64,000 nt of DNA from Inediibacterium massiliense (GCF_001282725.1 NZ_LN876587.1:534075-598074), one strand, 5' to 3'. Positions 1 through 8,973 are shown, counted from the stretch's first letter. The notes: generated by a model from the letters alone, not told the origin. Program-made: numbers and translations.

Positions 1-50
1 TTTTATAATTTAAAATAAAGGTATAGATTTAGTAGAACTTGGAAAACATT

Positions 51-74
51 AAGGGTAGAATCTCTACCCTTTTC
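51..74 (+). terminator. Intrinsic terminator of the upstream gene
   Basis: A perfect 9-bp inverted repeat (AAGGGTAGA / TCTACCCTT) with a 3-nt loop is followed by a short T-run. It lies upstream of the secG promoter, so it probably ends the transcript entering from the left edge. Confidence 0.65.
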
Positions 75-148
75 TTACGGCTTTTTAAATCTATGCAAAA
101 ATCTTGTATGCGTGAAATATGCTATAAGACAGAGGGGTATAATTATTA

Positions 149-177
149 TTGATTTTAAAAAATACCTGTGTTAAAAT
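149..177 (+). promoter_or_regulatory. Predicted sigma-A promoter for secG
   Basis: TTGATT and TAAAAT are separated by 17 bp, about 30 bp ahead of the secG start. It follows the terminator at 51-74, which fits a new transcription unit beginning here. Confidence 0.5.
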
Positions 178-209
178 AGGTATGTTAATGAGACGGAGGA
201 GGTGTGAAT

Positions 210-440
210 ATGAAGACTGTATTTATGATTATACAAGTAATTGCTAGTCTTATACTAATTGGAAGTATTTTACTACAATCTGGTAAAAGTGCTGGTTTAT
301 CAGGGTCTATTGCTGGTGGAGCGGAACAGTTAATGGGGAAACAAAAGGGAAGAAGTTATGAAGGAATGTTAAGTAAAGTAACTACTGTGGGTGCAGTTAT
401 ATTTATCATTACTTCTATTATTTTAGTTAGCATTCAATAA
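210..440 (+). CDS. secG: Preprotein translocase subunit SecG
   Basis: A 76-residue membrane protein with two hydrophobic segments (about residues 4-22 and 53-74) flanking a Gly/Ser-rich loop containing LLQSGKSAGLSG. This is the standard SecG layout, and SecG assists SecYE during Sec-dependent export. I start at ATG 210 because AGGAGG at 197-202 is then 7 nt away; an in-frame GTG at 204 is too close to it. In Clostridia secG commonly precedes rnr and smpB, as it does here apart from the intervening genes. Confidence 0.93.
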   Translation: MKTVFMIIQVIASLILIGSILLQSGKSAGLSGSIAGGAEQLMGKQKGRSYEGMLSKVTTVGAVIFIITSIILVSIQ

Positions 441-479
441 TATCATAAAGTGATGGGGACACAAAGGAGGAAATAGAAA

Positions 480-2468
480 ATGAATTTTGAAATACTAGCA
501 CCTATTATAGGTGTAGTTGCATTGATTTTTGCTTATATGCTTGCAGCAAAAATCAATAAAGTAGATGTAGGGACAGAAAGAATGAAGGAAATCTCTACAT
601 ATATTTATGAGGGATCCATGGCTTTCCTATCAAGAGAATATAAGACATTAGTTATTTTTGTAATCGTTTTATTTGTAGCATTGATTTTTGGTGTTGGACT
701 AGAAACAGCAATATGTTTCTTAGTTGGAGCATGTTTCTCTGCATTAGCAGGATTCTTTGGTATGAAAGTTGCAACAAAAGCAAATGTTAGAACAGCTAAT
801 GCAGCAAGAGAAGGTGGAATGAATAAGGCATTAGGAGTAGCTTTCAGTGGTGGAGCTGTTATGGGTATGAGTGTTGTAGGACTAGGACTTTTAGGAGTAG
901 GTGTTCTATATTATATCTTTAGAGATCCAAGTATTATTACAGGATTTGGTTTAGGAGCATCCTCTATTGCATTATTTGGTCGTGTAGGTGGAGGAATTTA
1001 TACAAAAGCAGCTGACGTAGGAGCTGACTTAGTTGGTAAAGTAGAAGCAGGTATCCCAGAAGACGATCCAAGAAATCCAGCTGTTATTGCAGATAACGTA
1101 GGAGATAATGTTGGAGACGTAGCAGGTATGGGAGCTGACCTTTTTGAATCTTATGTAGGTTCTATTATATCAGTTATTACATTAGGAGTTGTAATGACAA
1201 ACATTGATCCACAAAGTGGATCTATATTCCCATTAGCATTAGCATCTTTAGGAATTATTGCATCTATCATAGGAAGTTTATTTGTTAGAGGGGATGAAAA
1301 TACAAACCCTGCAGCAGCACTTCATAGAGGAACTTATATTGCAGGAGCTATTGTAATTATAGGAACTTTCTTTTTAAGTAAGAAGATTTTTGGAGATTTA
1401 AATGCATTCTTTGCAATCATTGCAGGATTGATTGTAGGTATGGCAATTGGTAAGGTTACAGAAATCTATACTTCAGGAGATTATGCATCTGTTAAAAAAA
1501 TTGCAGATCAATCAGAAACAGGACCTGCTACAACAATTATTAGTGGTTTGGCAGTAGGTATGTATTCAACGGCTATTCCAGTTTTATTAATTGCAGTGGG
1601 TATTTTAGTAGCATATAACTTCTTTGGATTATATGGTATTGCCCTAGCAGCAGTAGGTATGTTATCTACAACAGGAATCACTGTAGCAGTAGATGCTTAT
1701 GGTCCAATCGCAGATAATGCTGGTGGTATTGCTGAAATGTGTGAATTACCAAGCGGTGTTAGAGAAATTACAGACAAACTAGATGCTGTAGGAAATACAA
1801 CAGCAGCTATTGGTAAAGGATTTGCAATCGGATCTGCTGCATTAACAGCTTTAGCATTATTTGTTTCTTATGCGCAAGTAGTAGGATTAAAATCTATTGA
1901 TATATTAGATCCATTAGTAGTAATTGGTTTATTAATCGGAGGTATGCTTCCGTTCTTATTCTCTGCTATGACTATGGAATCAGTAGGAAAAGCTGCTTTC
2001 CAAATGATAGAAGAAGTAAGAAGACAATTTAAAGATATTCCTGGAATTATGGAAGGAAAAGCAAAACCAGATTATGCAAAATGTGTGGATATCAGTACTG
2101 GGGCTGCATTAAAAGAAATGATGGTTCCTGGAATTATGGCAGTTGTAGCACCTTTAGCAGTAGGTTTACTTCTTGGAACTGCTGCATTAGGAGGATTACT
2201 TGCAGGATCATTAGTATCAGGAGTATTACTTGCTATCATGATGGCAAATGCTGGTGGAGCATGGGATAATGCTAAAAAATATGTTGAAGAAGGACATCAT
2301 GGTGGAAAAGGTAGTGAAGCACATAAAGCAGCTGTAGTTGGAGATACAGTAGGGGATCCATTCAAAGATACATCTGGTCCATCTATCAATATCTTAATCA
2401 AATTAATGACAATCGTTGCAGTTGTTTTCGCACCATTGTTCTTAAAAATAGGCGGAAAATTATTCTAA
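480..2468 (+). CDS. hppA: Membrane-bound ion-translocating pyrophosphatase (K+-dependent type)
   Basis: A 662-residue protein with about 16 hydrophobic helices. The PPi-binding motif [11 protein letters not shown] (around residue 180) is followed by Asp-rich DNVGDNVGD, and a second acidic motif ([10 protein letters not shown]) lies near the C-terminus. These are the M-PPase catalytic signatures. It hydrolyses cytosolic PPi and exports H+ or Na+. The [10 protein letters not shown] segment has Ala where K+-independent enzymes have Lys, so a K+-requiring enzyme is expected. I cannot decide between H+ and Na+ pumping by eye. It lies 39 bp after secG with a strong AGGAGG site, and a strong terminator follows, so the two genes may share a transcript. 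Confidence 0.96.
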   Translation: MNFEILAPIIGVVALIFAYMLAAKINKVDVGTERMKEISTYIYEGSMAFLSREYKTLVIFVIVLFVALIFGVGLETAICFLVGACFSALAGFFGMKVATKANVRTANAAREGGMNKALGVAFSGGAVMGMSVVGLGLLGVGVLYYIFRDPSIITGFGLGASSIALFGRVGGGIYTKAADVGADLVGKVEAGIPEDDPRNPAVIADNVGDNVGDVAGMGADLFESYVGSIISVITLGVVMTNIDPQSGSIFPLALASLGIIASIIGSLFVRGDENTNPAAALHRGTYIAGAIVIIGTFFLSKKIFGDLNAFFAIIAGLIVGMAIGKVTEIYTSGDYASVKKIADQSETGPATTIISGLAVGMYSTAIPVLLIAVGILVAYNFFGLYGIALAAVGMLSTTGITVAVDAYGPIADNAGGIAEMCELPSGVREITDKLDAVGNTTAAIGKGFAIGSAALTALALFVSYAQVVGLKSIDILDPLVVIGLLIGGMLPFLFSAMTMESVGKAAFQMIEEVRRQFKDIPGIMEGKAKPDYAKCVDISTGAALKEMMVPGIMAVVAPLAVGLLLGTAALGGLLAGSLVSGVLLAIMMANAGGAWDNAKKYVEEGHHGGKGSEAHKAAVVGDTVGDPFKDTSGPSINILIKLMTIVAVVFAPLFLKIGGKLF

Positions 2469-2490
2469 GGATAAGGCTAGAAATAGTCAA

Positions 2491-2536
2491 AATAAATACC
2501 ATCTGTGATATAATACAGATGGTATTTATTTTTTTT
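2491..2536 (+). terminator. Intrinsic terminator after hppA
   Basis: A perfect 16-bp inverted repeat (AATAAATACCATCTGT and its complement) with an 8-nt loop ends in a run of eight T. Confidence 0.93.
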
Positions 2537-2547
2537 GGAGGGATAAT

Positions 2548-2856
2548 ATGGATCATATAAAGATTTTATTAAAAATGAAAGAATTTTACTTTATCATTTA
2601 TTTGATTCTTATCAATATTTATTCTTTTTTACTCACCTTTATAGATAAATATAAATCAAAAAAGGATGGATGGAGAATCAGAGAAAGAACTTTTTTTATC
2701 GTATCATTTTTTGGCGGAGCTGTAGGTGTGATGATAGGAATGAGTATATTTCGGCATAAAACTCAACATAAAAGCTTTTATATAGGGATACCATTCATTT
2801 ATTTATTACATATTGTAGGTATTTTATTTTGGTTATATAGAAAAGCCATTTCCTAG
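2548..2856 (+). CDS. DUF1294 family membrane protein
   Basis: A 102-residue protein with hydrophobic segments at about residues 13-31, 50-65 and 79-96. The pattern is DK at residue 33, RIRERTFF, then FFGGAVGVMIGM and FRHKTQHKSF, which is the DUF1294 signature (an RIPE-like motif, GG, then HKT). The biochemical role of the family is not known to me. The ATG follows GGAGGG. It lies between the hppA terminator and rnr. Confidence 0.85.
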   Translation: MDHIKILLKMKEFYFIIYLILINIYSFLLTFIDKYKSKKDGWRIRERTFFIVSFFGGAVGVMIGMSIFRHKTQHKSFYIGIPFIYLLHIVGILFWLYRKAIS

Positions 2857-2932
2857 GAAATATAAAAGTTTTAAAAATAAATGAAATGGGTAAAATAAGC
2901 ATAATTGATAAAAATAGATGGGAGGAATTTTA

Positions 2933-5050
2933 TTGAATATTAAAGATCAGATATTAGAGTTTATGAGAGAAAAAGCATATAGTCCTATGTTAGATGTAGA
3001 ACTTGCTGATGTATTTAAAATAGAATCTACAGAAATAGGAGAATTTTATACTATCTTAGATGAAATGGAAAGAGAAGGTCAAGTTATTAAAACAAAGAAG
3101 AATAGATATGCTGCACCTGAGAGAATGAATTTGATCGTAGGGAAGATTCAAATTCATGGAAGAGGATTTGGATTTATTTTATCTGAACTAGAAGGATATA
3201 AAGACATGTTTGTTTCTGCAAATGATTTAAATGGAGCTATGCATAATGATAGAGTCATTGGTAGAATTGTAAAGAAGGGAACAGATGGAAAAAATGGAGA
3301 AGCAGAAGTCATAAGGATTATTCATAGAGCCAATGATGAAATCGTAGGAACCTTTGAAAGTAGTAAGAATTTTGGATTTGTGGTTCCTGATGATCCTAGA
3401 ATTAACATGGATATATTTATCCCTAAAGCTGAAATAGGAGATGCAAAGGATGGATACAAGGTAGTGGCTAAAATTACAAAATGGCCTCAACCGAGAAGAA
3501 ATCCAGAAGGAACTATTATAGAAGTATTAGGTCACAAAAATGACATAGGGACAGATATTATTTCTGTTATCAAAAAATATAAACTTCCATTAAATTTTCC
3601 AAAAAAAGTAGAAGAAGAGGCAGCAAATATTGAAGAAATGATTTCTGAAGAAGAAATAAAAAGAAGAAGAGATTTAAGAGAAGAAAGAATTGTAACGATT
3701 GATGGAGCAGATGCAAAAGATTTGGATGATGCTGTGGGTGTGAAGATTCTTCCAAATGGAAACTATCTATTAGGAGTACACATCGCTGATGTAACTCATT
3801 ATGTAAGAGAACATAGTCCATTAGATAAGGAAGCATTAAAAAGAGCAACAAGTGTTTATTTAGTAGATCGAGTAATTCCTATGCTTCCTAAAAAGTTATC
3901 CAATGGAGTTTGTAGTTTAAATCCTAAGGTAGATCGATTAACTTTATCTGTAAATATGGAAATTGATCAAAAGGGAAATGTAGTGAAACATGAAATTTAT
4001 GAAAGTGTGATTAAAACCAGTGAGAGAATGACTTATACAGATGTATCAGATCTACTTGAAAAAGATGATGAAACATTAAAAGAAAGATATGATTATTTAC
4101 TAGAAGATTTTAAAATGATGGAGCAGTTAGCTAAAAAATTAAGAAAGAGAAGAGAAGATAGAGGCAGTATAGATTTTGATTTTGATGAATCTAAAATTAT
4201 ACTAGATGAAAAAGGTGTTCCTGTGGAAATTAGGAAAGCAGAAAGAAGAATTGCAAATAGAATTATTGAAGAGTTTATGCTTATTTGTAATGAAACTGTA
4301 GCCGAACATTTTCATTGGGCAGATATTCCATTTGTGTACAGAATTCATGAAGATCCAGATATGGAAAAAATAGAAAACTTTAACAAGTTTATTCACAATT
4401 TTGGTTATCATCTAAAGGGTGTAAACAATCAGATTCATCCACATGCACTTCAAGACTTAATCAAAAAAGTAGAAGGAAAAAAAGAAGAAAGAATTGTTAA
4501 TACTATTATGTTAAGATCTCTAAAAAAGGCTAGATATTCACCACAAAATACAGGACATTTTGGACTTGCAGCAGAGAACTATTGCCACTTTACATCTCCT
4601 ATTAGAAGATATCCAGATCTTCAGATTCATCGTATTATAAAGGAATCACTATCAGGAGATCTAAATGGAAAGAGAATTAAAAAATTAAAAGGAATTGTAG
4701 AAAATGCATCTGATATTTCTTCTGAAAGAGAAAGAATTGCTATTGAAGCAGAAAGAGAAACAGATGATTTAAAGAAAACAGAATATATGACTCATCATGT
4801 AGGAGAAATATTTGAAGGGATTATTAGCAGTGTAGTATCTTTTGGTATGTTTATAGAGCTTGAAAATACTATTGAAGGATTAGTAAGAATTAGTTCATTA
4901 GTAGATGATTATTATATTTATGATGAAGAAAATCATTTATTTAGAGGAGAAAGAACAAAGAAGACTTATCGAATAGGAGATGAAGTAAAAATAAAAGTTA
5001 CAAGAGCGGATATAGCTCAACGAGAAATTGATTTTACTCTTATTCAGTAG
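2933..5050 (+). CDS. rnr: Ribonuclease R
   Basis: About 705 residues in the RNase R order: an N-terminal winged helix (1-65), two cold-shock/OB domains, the RNB catalytic domain with its Asp cluster (DGADAKDLDDAV, around residue 255), and a C-terminal S1 domain. It degrades structured RNA 3'-5' and, with SmpB/tmRNA, non-stop mRNA in other bacteria. I choose TTG 2933: GGGAGG at 2920-2925 is then 7 nt upstream, whereas the upstream ATG at 2918 overlaps that site. smpB and ssrA lie downstream in the usual order, separated by a terminator and two other genes. Confidence 0.96.
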   Translation: MNIKDQILEFMREKAYSPMLDVELADVFKIESTEIGEFYTILDEMEREGQVIKTKKNRYAAPERMNLIVGKIQIHGRGFGFILSELEGYKDMFVSANDLNGAMHNDRVIGRIVKKGTDGKNGEAEVIRIIHRANDEIVGTFESSKNFGFVVPDDPRINMDIFIPKAEIGDAKDGYKVVAKITKWPQPRRNPEGTIIEVLGHKNDIGTDIISVIKKYKLPLNFPKKVEEEAANIEEMISEEEIKRRRDLREERIVTIDGADAKDLDDAVGVKILPNGNYLLGVHIADVTHYVREHSPLDKEALKRATSVYLVDRVIPMLPKKLSNGVCSLNPKVDRLTLSVNMEIDQKGNVVKHEIYESVIKTSERMTYTDVSDLLEKDDETLKERYDYLLEDFKMMEQLAKKLRKRREDRGSIDFDFDESKIILDEKGVPVEIRKAERRIANRIIEEFMLICNETVAEHFHWADIPFVYRIHEDPDMEKIENFNKFIHNFGYHLKGVNNQIHPHALQDLIKKVEGKKEERIVNTIMLRSLKKARYSPQNTGHFGLAAENYCHFTSPIRRYPDLQIHRIIKESLSGDLNGKRIKKLKGIVENASDISSERERIAIEAERETDDLKKTEYMTHHVGEIFEGIISSVVSFGMFIELENTIEGLVRISSLVDDYYIYDEENHLFRGERTKKTYRIGDEVKIKVTRADIAQREIDFTLIQ

Positions 5051-5057
5051 TACAATA

Positions 5058-5089
5058 AAAAAAGAAGATACATATGTATCTTCTTTTTT
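5058..5089 (+). terminator. Intrinsic terminator after rnr
   Basis: A perfect palindrome in which AAAAAAGAAGATACAT meets its complement and ends in six T. It could also work on the other strand, since it begins with six A. Confidence 0.9.
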
Positions 5090-5116
5090 AAAGAATAGCA
5101 GGAAAGGAAGATTGCA

Positions 5117-5935
5117 ATGTACAAACTAATTGTGAGTGATATGGATGGAACTTTACTTAATAGTAAAAATATAGTTTCAGAAGAAAATAAAAGAGCATTT
5201 CAAAAATTAATAGATCAAAATATTCATATAGCTATTGCTACAGGAAGAATTTATACTTCAGCAAAGGTTTATGCAAAATATTTAGATGTTGTAACACCTA
5301 TTATTGCTTGTAATGGTGCTATTGTAAAAGATCTAAAGAACGATGAGATTTTATATGAAAGTTATATGAAAAAAGAAGATGTTTTAAATGTCATAGAGAT
5401 TTGCAAAAAATATGGACTATATTATCAGTTTTATAATGAAGATACATTTTTTACAGAAAAGTTAGCTTATAGTTCTTTAAAATATTCTGAATGGAATAAA
5501 ACATTAAAAGAAGAAGATCGTGTGCGTATAGAAGTCATTCAAGATGGCTATCAGTATATTCAAAATCATGATGAAAAAATTTATAAGATGTCTTTAATGA
5601 GTGATGACCAAAATGTTTTAAGAGAAGCTAGAAAAGAATTAGAGAGTATACAGACTCTTGAAATAAGTAAATCATGGTATAATAACATTGAAGTGATGAA
5701 CAAAGGAGTTTCAAAAGGAAATGCTATTGAACAATTGGCAAAATCTTTAGGAGTAAAACAAGAAGAAATTATATCCTTTGGAGATAATGAAAATGATATT
5801 AGCATGCTTACTTATGCAGGATTAGGGGTAGCCATGGGGAATTCTGAAGAAATTGTAAAAAAAAGTGCTGATTATGTAACTTCTACAAATGATGAAGATG
5901 GGGTAGCAAAAGCTTTATATAAATTTGTTTTGTAG
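5117..5935 (+). CDS. Cof-type HAD-IIB hydrolase (sugar- or nucleotide-phosphatase)
   Basis: 272 residues. The nucleophile motif DMDGT is at residues 8-12, motif II includes the IATGR segment near residue 40, a conserved Lys (NKGVSKG) is near 200, and the acidic motif GDNENDISML is around 222. The large C2-type cap between motifs II and III places it in the Cof/HAD-IIB family. These enzymes dephosphorylate small phosphorylated metabolites in the cytosol; the substrate cannot be read from sequence. It follows the rnr terminator and appears to be its own unit. Confidence 0.9.
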   Translation: MYKLIVSDMDGTLLNSKNIVSEENKRAFQKLIDQNIHIAIATGRIYTSAKVYAKYLDVVTPIIACNGAIVKDLKNDEILYESYMKKEDVLNVIEICKKYGLYYQFYNEDTFFTEKLAYSSLKYSEWNKTLKEEDRVRIEVIQDGYQYIQNHDEKIYKMSLMSDDQNVLREARKELESIQTLEISKSWYNNIEVMNKGVSKGNAIEQLAKSLGVKQEEIISFGDNENDISMLTYAGLGVAMGNSEEIVKKSADYVTSTNDEDGVAKALYKFVL

Positions 5936-5974
5936 CATATATATGTAGAAAGAGATAAAAAAGGGGAGATTTAT

Positions 5975-6674
5975 TTGGGCATATTGTATGTCGTTCTCAT
6001 TATTTTAGTACTTCTTGTTTTTGTAGAGATTTTAGCCATTGCCTTAAAGATTACAGGACTTGAGATGGAAAAAGCAAGATTTCAAGTCATATCTATTATT
6101 ACAGGAACTGGTTTTACTACAAAGGAAGCAGAATTGATTACTCAGCATCCAACAAGAAGGAAAATTGCAGAACTTTTAATGCTCATAAGCTATGTAGGAA
6201 CAGCTACCTTAATAGGTCTTATCATGGGGATTGTCAATGCTATTACTAGAGGTGAAAGATTTTTATATGGAGTGTTAGGAATTATAGGAATTGGTTTTTT
6301 TTATATTATTTTTGTCTAGAAATAAATGGGTATTACATAAAATGGAAACTGTTATTGAAAAAAAGCTTTCTATACAAATGGAGAGAAATAAAAAATATAA
6401 AACAGTAGAAGAGGTTTTAAAACTCAATGAAGAATATGGTGTAGTAGAATTTGTACTAGAGGAAAATAACAAATTGATTCATGTGGCATTAGAAGATTCA
6501 GGACTAAAAGAAAAATATATTCAAGTACTCAATGTAGATCGAGGCTCTCATATTGTACATTTTCCAAGTAGCAAATTTGTTTTTCAAGAAGGAGACAAAG
6601 TAATTTTATATGGACAAATTGATAACATTAAAGAACTTGTATTAGAGCAAGCTAGTGAGAATCTCAATGCTTGA
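5975..6674 (+). pseudogene. TrkA_C-domain membrane protein split by a frameshift in a T8 run
   Basis: Two overlapping frames make one protein. The first (5975-6319, TTG start after GGGGAG) gives 114 residues with hydrophobic segments at about 3-23, 68-88 and 97-113 and a conserved GTGFTTKEAELITQHP stretch. The second (6291-6674) continues with a basic linker and a TrkA_C (RCK-C-like ligand-binding) domain of about 75 residues. The frames join at eight T at 6295-6302; seven T would restore one reading frame of about 232 residues. TrkA_C domains sense ligands in K+ channels and transporters; this family's function is unknown to me. It may be a real inactivation, a phase-variable tract, or a sequencing error. 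Confidence 0.8.
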
Positions 6675-6699
6675 CAGTATATATTTTTTATGTTAACAT
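6671..6699 (+). promoter_or_regulatory. Predicted sigma-A promoter for smpB-ssrA
   Basis: Consensus TTGACA and TAACAT are separated by 17 bp, about 40 bp upstream of the smpB start. The -35 overlaps the last codons of the TrkA_C gene. Confidence 0.7.
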
Positions 6700-6739
6700 T
6701 ATATTTGTATCTTAAGATCAATATAAAGTAGGTGTTTGC

Positions 6740-7207
6740 ATGGGACAAGGTAAATTAGTTGCAAATAATAAAAAAGCAAGACATGACTATTTTATTGAAG
6801 AGACTTACGAAGCTGGCATTGAATTGACAGGAACAGAAGTAAAGTCTATTCGAATGGGAAGAATCAATTTAAAAGATAGTTATGCAGAAATAGATCATGG
6901 AGAAATATTTGTCCATCATATGCATATTAGTCCTTATGAACAGGGAAATATCTACAATGTTGATCCTACAAGAACAAGAAAACTTCTTTTGCACAAAAGA
7001 GAAATCAACAAGTTATTAGGATATACAACTCAAAAGGGATTGACTTTAGTTCCTCTTAAAGTGTATATTAATTCTAGAGGACTTGTAAAATTAGAGCTTG
7101 CTGTTGCAAAAGGAAAGAAATTGTATGACAAAAGATCTGATATTGCTCAAAAAGAAGCCAATAGAAGGATTCAACAAGAGTTAAGACAAAGGCAAAAAGA
7201 GTATTAA
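6740..7207 (+). CDS. smpB: SsrA-binding protein SmpB
   Basis: 155 residues, the normal length. It has the SmpB signatures [10 protein letters not shown] near the N-terminus, [15 protein letters not shown] at about 28-42, and a basic C-terminal tail ([18 protein letters not shown]). SmpB binds tmRNA and places it in the ribosomal A site during trans-translation. The stop codon is 7 bp before the mature tmRNA sequence, so both are likely made from the promoter at 6671-6699. Confidence 0.97.
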   Translation: MGQGKLVANNKKARHDYFIEETYEAGIELTGTEVKSIRMGRINLKDSYAEIDHGEIFVHHMHISPYEQGNIYNVDPTRTRKLLLHKREINKLLGYTTQKGLTLVPLKVYINSRGLVKLELAVAKGKKLYDKRSDIAQKEANRRIQQELRQRQKEY

Positions 7208-7213
7208 TGACAT

Positions 7214-7830
7214 GGGGGCGTACAGGTCTCGACGGGGGTTTGGAGCCTGCAGTAGCGAGTGGAGGTTTTTCCTTGGGGTCCGCCTTAAAAAACTGGGGAA
7301 TTAAAGATAAACGCAAACGATAATTACGCATTAGCTGCCTAATAGCGCAGCTCGTCCTACCTAAGTTACCCACGGCTTAGACTAGGGCGTCAACCAAGTG
7401 GGGAACTGCCTTGGAGGTGTCTCGATCCAATAGCAGACTAATTGGGACTGGTCAAGAGGTTAGCCTGTCATTGGGCGAATCTTGCGACGAGAAATCAAAA
7501 CAATGACTGCACTCGGAGAATCTGTTTGTGAAGGACTTTCGGACAGGGGTTCGATTCAAAAAGAGTCGCCTTATAGTGTGAACTATAAGTGAAAATCTGG
7601 CTTAATCGGTGAAACCGTAACGTAAAGACGACGGCAATACCGAGGGGTATGTGGAGAAATCCAACAGCTCTGTATCGACTTATAGGCATCCTATAGGATG
7701 TACTAGGATAGAAGTCATAAACTATATTAAGACTTTTATAATACGCCAGAGAAGTTTTAAATATATAACTTCAAGATATAGTCAGCGCCATTGGACAACA
7801 ATGGAATATAGTGTCCCCTCGCCTCCACCA
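7214..7830 (+). ncRNA. ssrA: tmRNA, interrupted by a group I intron
   Basis: The 5' end GGGGGCG pairs over 7 bp with CGCCTCC ahead of ACCA at 7827-7830, forming the acceptor stem. The tag reading frame is at 7313-7342: GCA resume codon, then codons giving ANDNYALAA and TAA. The mature RNA would be about 359 nt, but the gene is 617 nt because the T-loop is interrupted at 7556-7813. After removal of that segment, AGGGG-TTCGATT-CCCCT forms a normal T-arm. tmRNA rescues stalled ribosomes and tags their products for proteolysis. Without splicing the T-arm and acceptor could not form, so charging by alanyl-tRNA synthetase should depend on splicing. Confidence 0.95.
7556..7813 (+). ncRNA. Group I self-splicing intron in the tmRNA T-loop
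   Basis: Removing 258 nt restores a canonical T-arm. The 5' exon ends in U (7555) and the insert ends in G (7813), as group I rules require. P1 can form between exon CGAU (7552-7555) and GUCG (7565-7568), giving the U-G pair at the splice site. The S motif AAGATATAGTC is at 7773-7783 and can pair as P7 with GACU at 7677-7680. A P9-like hairpin CCATTG/CAATGG lies at 7788-7804. There is no internal ORF. Group I introns in tmRNA genes have been reported in other clostridia, as I recall. Exact P3-P8 pairings need a covariance model. Confidence 0.9.
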
Positions 7831-7834
7831 ATAA

Positions 7835-7879
7835 AAAATAAGCATAAAATTACTAATTTAGTAATTTTATGCTTATTTT
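7835..7879. terminator. Bidirectional terminator between tmRNA and the homing-endonuclease gene
   Basis: A 22-bp palindrome with core ATAAAATTACTAATTTAGT lies 4 bp after the tmRNA 3' CCA and 1 bp after the stop of the convergent gene, with T-runs on both strands. The same core recurs at 24326-24370 and 57528-57578. Confidence 0.85.
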
Positions 7880-7880
7880 G

Positions 7881-8288
7881 TTATATAGAAACAAATCTTT
7901 TATAAAAATCTTCTTTTTGCTCAAGAAGTTCTTGTGAATATTTTCCATTTCTAGGCGTTACTTGTTTGTATTCATAAATAATCATTCTAGCTTTTAATTT
8001 CTTTTCTGGGATAATAAGATAAGGTTCTATTGCTTTTAATAAATAGATGGCATCTTCGTATTTAGCAATATAGGTATAGGAGTCTTTATGTTTTTGAGGA
8101 TTATAATTTTTTTTAGATTTAATATGTCCTACTTTAGATTTTTCTTGAATCCATTGTAATAAATTTAAAGTAGTAGAAGCAATAGTAATGCAGGGAGATG
8201 GAAATTGATTTTTGTGAAATTTAATGAGCATGATACTTCCTTCTCCATCGATAATACCAGCGATATAAGATTTTTCACAGTCCAACAT
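7881..8288 (-). CDS. LAGLIDADG-type homing endonuclease
   Basis: 135 residues with one LAGLIDADG motif near the N-terminus (YIAGIIDGEGSI, residues 8-19), including the catalytic-type acidic residue, so it would act as a homodimer. It ends with a Lys/Glu-rich tail. I start at ATG 8288, with GGAGG about 9 nt upstream; the longer TTG start overlaps that site. The gene is outside the tmRNA intron, 50 bp downstream and on the other strand, so it is free-standing rather than intron-encoded. The likely role, inferred from the neighbourhood, is cleavage of intron-less ssrA alleles to spread the intron. Confidence 0.85.
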   Translation of the reverse strand: MLDCEKSYIAGIIDGEGSIMLIKFHKNQFPSPCITIASTTLNLLQWIQEKSKVGHIKSKKNYNPQKHKDSYTYIAKYEDAIYLLKAIEPYLIIPEKKLKARMIIYEYKQVTPRNGKYSQELLEQKEDFYKRFVSI

Positions 8289-8555
8289 GCAGAAAACCTC
8301 CAAACGTATGTTCTAATATTAGTTTGATATTAATTGATTGAAAATATGTATTAGATTTATAAATATTTAATAGACTTAGTTAAGCTTTTAGTATTAGAAA
8401 AGGGGAATTGTATCATAAGTGACGGCGGTTTTTTGGAAAACAGTTTTAATTGAAATAATAGTTCGAAACTAATATACTATTACTATTAGATAAAAAGTTC
8501 AACATCTTTGGAAGGAGCATAATTTGATGAATATGTTTAAAGAAGACATTAAGTT
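8289..8555. other. Intergenic DNA with a truncated gene start
   Basis: Most of this stretch shows nothing recognisable. At 8527 an ATG with GGAAGGAG upstream begins a frame (MNMFKEDIKF...) that runs straight into the insertion-sequence remnant near 8556 and stops, so it looks like the first codons of a gene destroyed by insertion. A small palindromic AGTTCGAAACT lies at about 8461-8471, in the position of an operator for that lost gene. Confidence 0.45.
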
Positions 8556-8775
8556 TGGACTTATGTCAATAGAATAGACACAGAAAGTTTAACTATTTAT
8601 GCTACTCTCAAAGCAGCTTCATATACTGATTGAGGGGTCATATAATCAATTGAATTTATAGTGTACCAAGATTCAATATATTCAAAGATTGCTCTGCTAG
8701 CTATTTTGAAACCATAATATTTATGATGATGTATTTCTTCTTTCTTTAAAGCATAATGGAAAGATTCAATACATG
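8556..8775 (-). pseudogene. IS3-family transposase C-terminal remnant (first element)
   Basis: Read on the minus strand, this encodes about 58 residues of an IS3/IS150-type OrfB C-terminus: ESFHYALKKEEIHHHKYYGF, then FEYIESWY and DYMTPQSVYE, ending at 8597. The ESF...LK.EE segment is the region around the DDE glutamate; everything N-terminal to it is missing. The sequence from about 8556, CTTATGTCAATAGAATAGACA, resembles an IS3 terminal repeat and abuts the truncated gene start at 8527. The remnant meets a second, oppositely oriented transposase remnant near 8756-8775. Confidence 0.75.
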
Positions 8776-8964
8776 TAAAAATGAACTTATTAAGCAATAT
8801 CGTTTTGATACTGACGAGCTTCTTGATGAAGCTGTTAATGACTATGTTTACGAATGGTATAATTTTTTGAGACCACATACTCATAATCAAGGAAAGACAC
8901 CCTTTGAGGCTAGGTATGGAAATCAAAACTAGCACATAATGTTACATTTTGCTTAACCAGAACA
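8756..8964 (+). pseudogene. IS3-family transposase C-terminal remnant (second element, copy of the IS at 29319)
   Basis: The plus strand encodes MERFNTCKNEL through to FEARYGNQN and a stop at 8932, nearly identical to the OrfB C-terminus of the complete IS at 29319-30575 apart from one lost codon and a few substitutions. The match continues into the right terminal repeat (GTTACATTTTGC...AACA, ending at 8964). The rest of the element is gone. The end lies only about 10 bp before the -35 region of the cobalamin-riboswitch promoter. Confidence 0.85.
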
Positions 8965-8973
8965 ATTGACTTA

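Noticed and set aside
7214-7830. Group II intron or intein as the cause of the long tmRNA gene
   Set aside because: The insert is only 258 nt, has no GUGYG start or domain V-like hairpin, and ends in G after a U-ending exon, matching group I instead.
7495-7905. Open frames on both strands across the tmRNA gene
   Set aside because: They lie inside the structured tmRNA exons and group I intron and show no protein similarity or ribosome binding site.
8597-8935. A 112-residue minus-strand ORF taken as one gene
   Set aside because: Only its C-terminal half is transposase-like; the first half is antisense to a second transposase tail on the plus strand.
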